A DNA stretch of 64,000 bases from Actinostola sp. cb2023 (lineage: Eukaryota > Cnidaria > Anthozoa > Actiniaria > Actinostolidae): positions 385,001 to 449,000 of the forward strand of contig JAUJYZ010000214.1 in NCBI GenBank assembly GCA_033675265.1. The letters are read 5' to 3'. The notes below the pieces were generated by a model. That model made no database searches, was not told where the DNA came from, and saw only the letters and a program-made list of their open reading frames with translations. Made by a program: the position numbers and the translations under genes. Shown here piece after piece: positions 56,317 through 64,000 of this stretch (position 1 is its first letter; each line of letters begins with the position of its first letter).

Positions 56317-56853
56317 GTAGAAACCAACTAGCATACTATCACGAATCCTGCAATTTGATTGGCTAACGTACTCACTCTATTGAGTGATAGATGGTCCGCC
56401 AGTAGCGAAAAAGCCGGCGTTTTGAACAAAAACAGAGCGAAAAAAATATTATACAATGTTAATTCTGAAAGACATTGATTATAGATAGATAGATTATATT
56501 ACTTAGAAATTAAAAATTAAAAACGTTTATTGTAATCATTAGTAGTATTTCAATAATAATGAATGATTACTGTATTATATTATTATCATTGTGATTAATT
56601 TTATATCAATTATAGCCATCAGTGCTGACAAAAAATTATACTTTAATAATTATTTTTATTTTTTACATAAAATTTTAAGGAGTCTACAATTTACAAGCGA
56701 TAAAAAGCTTCTGAGTAGACTCCTCATCAACAAAGAATATATAATTAAATATGAAATGTAACTTTTAAATGATGATGAAATAAAATTGAATTGAATTGAA
56801 AAAATCAATAAATATTGGTATAAATGGAAGGTAGTATGCTAGTTGGTTTCTAC
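56317..56853. mobile_element. 537-bp MITE, TA target duplication
   Basis: The ends GTAGAAACCAACTAGCATAC and the inverse GTATGCTAGTTGGTTTCTAC; TA flanks (56315-56316, 56854-56855). AT-rich interior. Confidence 0.75.
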
Positions 56854-57332
56854 TAAAACAATTATAGACTACTCGTTCTCATTTTCTATGAGTAAAATAA
56901 TCTACTCGGCGCTACGCATAGAAAATTCGAACTCATAGTCTAATGTTTTTAACTGTAAATGTAAAATAATTTAAAGAGTGGTACAAATAAAGCTGTTGTT
57001 GTTGTTGAAGTGCTTATCGATCGGTACTGAAATACTGATTCACCGAGACGAGGTAAATATTCACCATAATCACTGAGCCTGAGGTGAATAATTGTTTTAG
57101 TATAATTTTAGACTTCAATATCAGAGAAAAGACGAAATTCAGGATAAAAAAAACCCTGTTTTATTAGTACTTCTGCGCTCCCTTCGCGCGCTCGTTTTCT
57201 ATTTCTTCATTATTATAGTTCTTTCTTCTCAATTTGATACAATGTGTCCCAGGACCTCTCGTTCAGTTATGGCATGCTCAGTAGTTATGAATTATATATA
57301 GGCCGCATTTCATCGCCGATAATCAGTATACA

Positions 57333-58506
57333 GTGGAAGCTGCGACTACCTCGGAAATTCGAAAAAGAGAGCTGGTCGTAAGTAGAGCTGGTCGCTTACG
57401 AGATTGGACTCTAACGACCACGCGCTGAAACAAGAGGCTGGTCGTTTAAGAGAGCCTTTAGCGTGATGCATTGAAATATACGTAACCACGATACCCATAG
57501 TAGAGTAATTCCAATAAACCTGGGCACTACTAATTAACTGTCAGTGTTTATTAGATACAAAGGAACAAAAGAAAACAAGAGTGAGTGTCTAATGGTCACC
57601 TCCACTTCGGGGAATAATTGTTTTAGTATTTACCAAATCAGTTGGATAAAAAAATGGCACTTTATTAAACAAATAAATTCGGAGACTGTATAAGTGAAAC
57701 GAGACGCCATTTTGAATCTCCTCCCAAAACAGTGAATAGCCAAGGTTATAACCCATCGATAAATTTTCGCGCGCTCCCATTGGTCAAAACGGGTCACGTG
57801 GTACGATTTCACTGGACGGATGTCAGGTAATATCCCCCAGTTTTGAGATGATATCCCCCAGTTTGGAGAAAAATGAAATTATCTGAACTTTTTTAAGACT
57901 GTAATGTATTTTTAATAGGTAAATTAGCTTGTACAACATACATGTGGTTTACTTGTTCCTTTTGGGGGATTTTAACGTCGATACGACAGGTATTTGAGGT
58001 ATTTTTATAATTTTTCGATCCTTGAACTACGAACGAACGTCAAAATCGGCGCCCAAAAATTCACTCAAATAAAACCCAAAATATCAAGAAAACCACTCAA
58101 AAAGCTTCAAAAACTATCAATCTTTTATTTTCGAATACGTTTTTAGAAGTTTACTCATGAAAAGATCTGAAACGGAACGGATATTTGAACTCGATGAAAC
58201 TTGTTTTCTTCATCCGTCATTTTGTTTCGGTTTCTTCAACATTCAAATCGACGTAGAAAATTTATCGAAGGGTAATAAAATAAATAAACCCCTTTCTGGC
58301 TTACTGGTATATCGGCTGATAATGTCCTTGGCTTAGAGATCAGTGGTCCTCAAAGTATCACAGTTGCCCTCGAAGCTTCGCTTCTCGGCCAACTGTTCAT
58401 TTTTCGGACCATTGGCGCTATATAAATCTATTATTATTATTATTATCTCTCAGCCGCGGACATTATCAGCCGATATACCAGCCGCCAGAAGGGGTTTATT
58501 TACTAA

Positions 58507-58540
<34 letters not shown>

Positions 58541-58704
58541 CAAAATTGCTATCCACTCATTTGGTAAATACTGTGGATATTTACCGAGCCGCGAGTCCTC
58601 GGTCCCTTTCGCTGAGTGACAATACTGCACAAACGGGGTTTCGTAAATGTGGTCGTAACTAGAGCTGGTCGCCCACGAGAGTGGTCTAGGAGAGCTTCAA
58701 CTGT
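57333..58704. mobile_element. Mariner-like inverted-repeat element, composite
   Basis: The left end CAGTGGAAGCTGCGACTACC, then GAGAGCTGGTCGTAAG; the right end CTCTAGTTACGACC-like inverse and AGCTTCAACTG, both next to TA. Inside, 58280-58502 is another palindrome with ends AAACCCCTTTCTGGC and GCCAGAAGGGGTTT around ATATCGGCTGATAATGTCC. No transposase seen. Confidence 0.5.
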
Positions 58705-58768
58705 ATGTTGTTTGAGATAAAAACAAGACGTTTGAAATTTTGTATTTTTTTTTTACAGAAATAGTACC

Positions 58769-59675
58769 ATGGGAACCCAGTCTCCTACTGGACAACAGAT
58801 GGCCACGTGGTACTGGTGCACAAGAGCCTTCGTATCACTTACGTCCATATTTGGCAATATGCTCGTCATGATCCTCATCATACGATGTCGTAGGCTGAGA
58901 GTTGTTCCTAATTGGTTTGTATTTGCTGTAGCGTTAGCAGACATCATGGTAGCCGTGGTTATCACTCCTTCTGATTTCGCTTGTATGTATTGGTTCTCCG
59001 ATTCTTGTGATCACATTAAACTAAGACTAACTTTTGATATTGTCATCCACTTCTCTGTGACAAGCCTTTGTTCTATGACATTTGACCGGTACATGGCGAT
59101 CTCACGGCCGCTCAAATACCGTGACTTTATGACAAAGAAAAGAGTTTTGTTAATCCTTGTCATATGTTGGAGTTTTGGTGCCATCCTACCCATTACAGGG
59201 TATATTTGTTATGGACAACAAAAGATACTAGCTGAAAAGATCGTAAGAACTCAATACTATCTTTCTACAAATTCTGCCTCCAATCCTTTTGACGATGGTG
59301 TTTATCTCAATGGTCTTTATCGCTAAAAAACATGAGAGAAAAGAAAGACAACAACAAAATCAACTGGATTTTAACTACGAAATCAGCAGAGATACGAGAG
59401 AAAGGGCGAGAAATTCCAAAGATAGAGCGTCCGTTAAGATGATGGGCATCGTGATAATTGCGTTCGTATTTTGCTATATCTTGGCAGTGTTTCGTTCGCT
59501 GTACTTTTACATAATGAATAAAAATATTCCTGTCACAGTGACGCAAATATCAAGAATACTATTGTTGACCAACTCGTCTGTTAATTTTGTGGTGTACGCG
59601 TTCTTGAAGAAAGATTTCAAGCAAGAAATTCGACGAATTATTAAGACATACACTTCTCACGATAACGGTGATTAG
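58769..59675 (+). pseudogene. Rhodopsin-class GPCR, single coding exon with one frameshift
   Basis: The ATG at 58769 (AGTACCATGG, good Kozak context) follows a splice acceptor (TTTTTTTTTACAG, ending 58758), so a 5'UTR intron is likely. Frame 1 covers TM1 (IFGNMLVMILII), TM2 (FAVALADIMVAVVITP), TM3 with a DRY variant (MTFDRYMAISRPLKY) and TM4 (LVICWSFGAILP). It is lost near 59240-59262. The +1 frame then supplies TM5 (ILPPILLTMVFISMVFIA), a basic loop, TM6 (IVIIAFVFCYILAVF, no CWxP) and TM7 (LTNSSVNFVVYAFLKKDF, NPxxY variant). Together they are about 300 residues, normal for class A. The ligand is unknown; amine-like affinity is only suggested by general resemblance. The break could be a sequencing indel, in which case the gene is intact. 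Confidence 0.85.
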
Positions 59676-59964
59676 TAGGTATAAACCACACAAGTGAACT
59701 TTGATTGGCACACCGTAGCTATTCACCTCCAAGCAAAACAAGATGGCGTCGCGTTTCTTTCTTCTTGAAAATAAATTATGTATATTTGACTGGCTATTCA
59801 CTTGTGGTTATACTAAAACAAGTATTCCCCTCAGTGTCAATGTGGTAGATGTTTACCTTCCCGCTCGGTACATATATAGCTGTGGGTACAGCGCTGCCTA
59901 TCATTGGTTGATTTGTGGTCACGTGACCGTGGTCAAATCGAGTGCGGCAAACATTTCTAGGGGA

Positions 59965-61095
59965 AGGGAATGGAAGGGGGTAGGCTCTAGGGAATGGAAG
60001 GGGGTGGGCTCTAGGGAATGGAAGGGGGTGGGCTCTAGGGAATGGAAGGGGGTAGGCTCTAGGGGGAAGGGGGTAGGGGTAGGGAATAGGGAATGGAAGG
60101 GGGTAGGCTCTAGGGAATGGAAGGGGGTAGGCTCTAGGGAATGGAAGGGGGTAGGCTCTAGGGAATGGAAGGGGGTAGGCTCTAGGGAATGGAAGGGGGT
60201 AGGCTCTAGGGAATGGAAGGGGGTAGGCTCTAGGGAATGGAAGGGGGTGGCTCTAGGGAATGGAAGGGGGTAGGCTCTAGGGAATGGAAGGGGGTAGGCT
60301 CTAGGGAATGGAAGGGGGTAGGCTCTAGGGAATGGAAGGGGGTAGGCTCTAGGGAATGGAAGGGGGTAGGCTCTAGGGAATGGAAGGGGGTAGGCTCTAG
60401 GGAATGGAAGGGGGTAGGCTCTAGGGAATGGAAGGGGGTGGGCTCTAGGGAATGGAAGGGGGTGGGGCTCTAGGCTCTAGGGAATGGAAGGGGGTGGGCT
60501 CTAGGGAATGGAAGGGGGTGGGCTCTAGGGAATGGAAGGGGGTGGGCTCTAGGGAATGGAAGGGGGTGGGCTCTAGGGAATGGAAGGGGGTGGGCTCTAG
60601 GGAATGGAAGGGGGGGGCTCTAGGGAATGGAAGGGGGGGCTCTAGGGAATGGAAGGGGGTGGGCTCTAGGGAATGGAAGGGGGTGGGCTCTAGGGAATGG
60701 AAGGGGGTGGGCTCTAGGGAATGGAAGGGGGTGGGCTCTAGGGAATGGAAGGGGGTAGGCTCTAGGGAATGGAAGGGGGTAGGCTCTAGGGAATGGAAGG
60801 GGGTAGGCTCTAGGGAATGGAAGGGGGTAGGCTCTAGGGAATGGAAGGGGGTAGGCTCTAGGGAATGGAAGGGGGTAGGCTCTAGGGAATGGAAGGGGGT
60901 GGGCTCTAGGGAATGGAAGGGGGTAGGCTCTAGGGAATGGAAGGGGGTAGGCTCTAGGGAATGGAAGGGGGTAGGCTCTAGGGAATGGAAGGGGGTAGGC
61001 TCTAGGGAATGGAAGGGGGTAGGCTCTAGGGAATGGAAGGGGGTAGGCTCTAGGGAATGGAAGGGGGTGGGCTCTAGGGAATGGAAGGGGGTGGG
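59965..61095 (+). repeat. 24-bp G-rich minisatellite
   Basis: About 47 units of GGGAATGGAAGGGGGT(A/G)GGCTCTA. A and G variants at one position form long blocks. Units with G carry GGGGGTGGG next to GGG and should readily form G-quadruplexes. The period is eight codons, giving an endless REWKGVGS frame with no evidence of translation. Confidence 0.97.
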
Positions 61096-61099
61096 GGAC

Positions 61100-61796
61100 A
61101 GGAAGGGGAATGTAGATCTAGAGGAGGGAGAGCCTCACCCTCTCTCCTCCCCGGCTCCTCTCCAGTCCCCGTTACCTTCCCTTTTCCCCCACCCCTCCCC
61201 CTCCTTTCACCTAGAGTCTGGCTACGCAGCCTAGAAATGTATATTAATACAAGGCAATCAATGTTAAATGACAGTTTATTTTTACGTACCACTAATAAGC
61301 TGCTTTCTTGGTAGGTACCCTCTCTCTACTATACGTCTATTAAAAAGGTTAAAAGGATCTGACTAATCAGATGATACTTCGTTCATTGGCTATAATATAA
61401 CAAGGCTTTACAAACTTGAGCCAATTAAAAAAAGTTATGTTCCCAATCAAAATTAGCTTTCTATATCGAATATTCTCAACCTAAAACAAGCGTTAGATTT
61501 GATGTAATTACAGCCAATGAGAACATTCGTTTGAATGTTTTGTTTTAGGGTTGGTTATTTAAACATCAATATGATGGCTATGCCTAAAATTTATTAATAA
61601 AAATAAGACAAAAAGAAGAGTTGTCACTTGATCTAACTAACTAATGGATATTATATTAACTCCACACTTTCACAATTTACTTTAAATAGGATTCATAGAC
61701 GTTACGGTGGGTACTACATCCCTAACATTGATAGACGTTACGGTGGGTACTACATCCCTAACAATACCGCTAACCATGTCGAGTAACACTGAGACA
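61100..61796. other. Intergenic sequence and probable 3'UTR of the death-domain gene
   Basis: Pyrimidine-rich DNA (61140-61205), then AT-rich sequence. A 39-bp tandem duplication, GACGTTACGGTGGGTACTAC plus ATCCCTAACATTGATA, is present at 61695-61765. A minus-strand TTTATT-type AATAAA lies near 61590-61600. Confidence 0.45.
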
Positions 61797-63186
61797 TTAA
61801 ATTTCCGTTTCATCCGTGGGAGGTTTCTGCTCTTCTTCGACGCTGAAGAAATCCAAGACCCCTTTCTCATTAGCAAACATCTCTTTGAAGCGCTGTTCAG
61901 TATCAGTTTGTTCGTGCGTCTCTGTTGTCGTCGTTTCACCGTCTTTAGTGATGGTCTCGATTCGTGTCACAGTATCACCGTCTGTATTCTCTGTGACCGT
62001 CACTGTCCGCACCTCGGTATGATCATCGAACACTGGTGTTTCTACTGGTGCAGGAGACTTGACGTCATCAAACATTTCAGCGGCGGCTGTTTCAGAGCTG
62101 AGATATTCTGAGATCCTATGGACAGGAGACTCGCTTCTGGGTTCACTTTGGTCAGCGGGTACTGTTCGTGTAATGGTAGTCTCGGTGATGGTGATTGGTC
62201 CTTTGGAGTAGCTGCTATAAGCCAGTCGTTTGAAATCGATATCATCACGATTGATGGCCGTCAGCGCTTTCTCCAGTTTTGGCATATCAGGCTCGGGTTC
62301 TTTAGAATCGCGCCATATCTTAAGGACTTCTTCTGCACACTCGTGGGGAGAATCAGCGCTGAAAAACATCAATGAAAGAATTAGAGAGAAAATTTGTTCC
62401 TTGGCGATTATTTAACGCTTTCCCCGGGACCCTACGGTTAGTTATCACATACCGTATACTTCATTATGGCTGTGTTTCTAGCTCCACACAGTATATATAT
62501 TTCCCTGGACCCTACGGTTAGTTATCACATACCGTATACTTCATTATGGCTGTGTTTCTAGCTCCACACAGTATATATCTTTCCCTGGACCCTACGGTTA
62601 GTTATCACATACCGTATACTTCATTATGGCTGTGTTTCTAGCTCCACACAGTATATATCTTTCCCTGGACCCTACGGTTAGTTATCACATACCGTATACT
62701 TCATTATGGCTGTGTTTCTAGCTCCACACAGTATATATCTTTCCCCGGGACCCTACGGTTAGTTATCACATACCGTATACTTCATTATGGCTGTGTTTCT
62801 AGCTCCACACAGTATATATCTTTCCCTGGACCCTACGGTTAGTTATCACATACCGTATACTTCATTATGGCTGTGTTTCTAGCACCACACAGTATAAATC
62901 TTTCGTGCAGCATCATTGCATAACTCAGTTCACCCGCGAAGAGCACTACTTACTTCCGGTCTGCAATATCTTGTAGCTCTTCATCAGTGAATCCTAATTC
63001 TCGTCCTAAATCTCGCCAATCGTTTGCAGTCTCTACGGTTAGGACACCAATGAAAGCAAGGAGTCTGGGTAACAGACACAAAAAGTAAGTGATGTTAAAT
63101 GACTTTGATATAATTTCAAGTCACGTATTTCAGTCTTGTAGCACAATACCTGGAAGTTTTTTTGCCCCAATATCTCTCTTAAGATC
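61797..63186 (-). CDS. 3' exons of a death-domain protein (partial)
   Basis: Exons in coding order: 63186-63150 (37 nt), 63032-62954 (acceptor chosen by phase), 62358-61797 (stop at 61797-61799). The joined sequence reads DLKRDIGAKKLPE, then TANDWRDLGRELGFTDEELQ through ADSPHECAEEVLKIWRDS and LEKALTAINRDDI, covering the six-helix death fold (W-x-x-L-x-x-x-L-G, then L-x-x-W). A ~145-residue acidic, Thr-rich tail follows (TVTVTENTDGDTVTRIETIT). This domain order, a death domain close to a Thr/Glu-rich C-terminus, recalls ankyrins, but no ankyrin or ZU5 repeats are in the window, so this is a guess. The first death-domain exon could instead begin at 63064, but that frame does not join the upstream exon. 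The gene continues beyond the right edge. Confidence 0.7.
62423..62905. repeat. 80-bp tandem array in a death-domain gene intron
   Basis: Six near-identical units starting CCCTACGGTTAGTTATCACA and including TACCGTATACTTCATTATGG and CTGTGTTTCTAGCTCCACAC. It lies in the intron 62359-62953. Confidence 0.97.
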
Positions 63187-63234
63187 CTGAAAGCAGAACA
63201 ATACTGAATTATAGATCATAGAAAGAGATGTGTG

Positions 63235-64000
63235 TCAACAGCAGTAGGGGTTCAGTATACTGGGCAGTGGGGTTTCAGTATACTGGGTAGTAGGGGTTCA
63301 GTATACTGGGCAGTAGGGGTTTCAGCGAATACTACTTACTTAGGGGTTCAATATATACTAGGGTCAGTCAGGAATCCTAATTCTCGTCCTAAACTGGGCA
63401 GTCGTTTGGGGTTCAGTATACTGGGTAGTAGGGGTTCAGTATACAGACACAAAAAGTAAGGGGTTTCAGTATACTGGGCAGTAGGGGTTCAGTATACTGG
63501 GCAGTTTTTTTCAGTATACTGATCCTGAAAGCAGTAGGGGTTCAGTATACTGAATTATAGATAGTAGGGGTTCAGATGTGTGTCAACAGCAGTAGGGGTT
63601 CAGTATACTGGGTAGTAGGGGTTCAGTATACTGGGTAGTAGGGGTTCAGTATACTGGGTAGTAGGGGTTCAGTATACTGGGGTAGGGGTTCAGTATACTG
63701 GGCAGTAGGGGTTCAGTATACTGGGTAGTAGGGGGGTATACTTCAGTATACTGGGCAGTAGGGCAGTAGTAGTTCAGTATACTGGGCAGTAGGGGTTCAG
63801 TATACTGGGCAGTAGGGGTTCAGTATACTGGGCAGTAGGGGTTCAGTATACTGGGCAGTAGGGGTATTCAGTATACTGGGCAGTAGGGGTTCAGTATACT
63901 GGGCAGTAGGGGTTCAGTATACTGGGCAGTAGGGGTTCAGTATACTGGGCAGTAGGGGTTCAGTATACTGGGCAGTAGGGGTTCAGTATACTGGGCAGTA
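63235..64000. repeat. 23-bp tandem array, with gene-derived inserts at its left end
   Basis: The unit is CAGTATACTGGGCAGTAGGGGTT. It is regular from 63600 to the window edge (about 17 units). Between 63300 and 63600 units alternate with fragments of the adjacent exon/intron sequence (see findings). Confidence 0.95.

Larger units (their letters stand above)
55540..57600. mobile_element. Inverted-repeat element with nested MITEs
   Basis: The left arm (55546-55600 plus 56027-56056) contains AGACACTCACTC, CACTGACAG and GTAGTGTCCAGGTTTATTGGAA, and is inverse to 57495-57600. MITEs at 55603-56024 and 56317-56853 are inserted in it. Between them the sequence is AT-rich with no coding evidence. Confidence 0.65.

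Noticed and set aside
59743..61234. Long frames encoding REWKGVGS repeats
   Set aside because: The 24-bp repeat is a codon multiple, so frames stay open by default; no start context, splice sites or conserved flank.

Overview
The window is nuclear DNA of an animal. Every recognisable gene is split by GT-AG introns, intergenic DNA is AT-rich, and repeats make up most of the length. I favour a cnidarian, probably an anthozoan. The rhodopsin-class GPCR has a TM2 entry (VPNWFVFAVALAD) typical of anthozoan receptors, and several short inverted-repeat families look like ones I associate with coral and anemone genomes. The phylum is an inference, and a sponge is the main alternative.

Host genes from left to right: (1) the first coding exon of a mitochondrial enoyl-CoA hydratase-like gene of ECHDC3 type (1384-1662, minus). 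(2) A six-exon gene I do not recognise (6828-14217, minus) for an 802-residue type I membrane protein with a small Cys-containing ectodomain, one TM helix, a juxtamembrane CTC and a very long tail rich in Tyr-x-x-hydrophobic and proline motifs. (3) A complete ten-exon TCP1/CCT1 chaperonin gene (17871-25880, plus; 558 residues). (4) A complete seven-exon GTSF1-like gene (27235-32398, plus; 328 residues) with two CHHC zinc fingers, a family that works with PIWI proteins in transposon silencing. (5) A class A GPCR (58769-59675, plus) broken by one frameshift. (6) The 3' exons of a death-domain gene (61797-63186, minus) that continues off the right edge. All exon joins were checked for splice dinucleotides and codon phase.

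The rest is dominated by mobile DNA. About 34.2-46.8 kb is a composite in which one repeat unit (blocks D-A-B-C) recurs and each copy has received different insertions. One insertion is an apparently intact 3.5-kb PIF/Harbinger transposon carrying both a DDE transposase and a Myb-like gene. Smaller palindromic elements with TA, TTA, TTAA, TATA, 8-bp or 10-bp target duplications lie in introns and intergenic DNA. LINE fragments occur at 9.3-10.4 and 53.4-54.3 kb. A family of inverted-repeat elements ends in long G/C homopolymers. Three elements with hairpin ends look Helentron-like.

Thirteen or so tandem arrays are present. Several show where they came from: the end of CCT1 exon 3 with its splice donor, the inside of a LINE ORF, and the inside of a transposon. 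One 1.5-kb array is enclosed by transposon ends 113 bp upstream of the CCT1 start codon. At the right edge a duplicated exon segment appears interleaved with a 23-bp repeat, which is either unusual biology or an assembly artefact.
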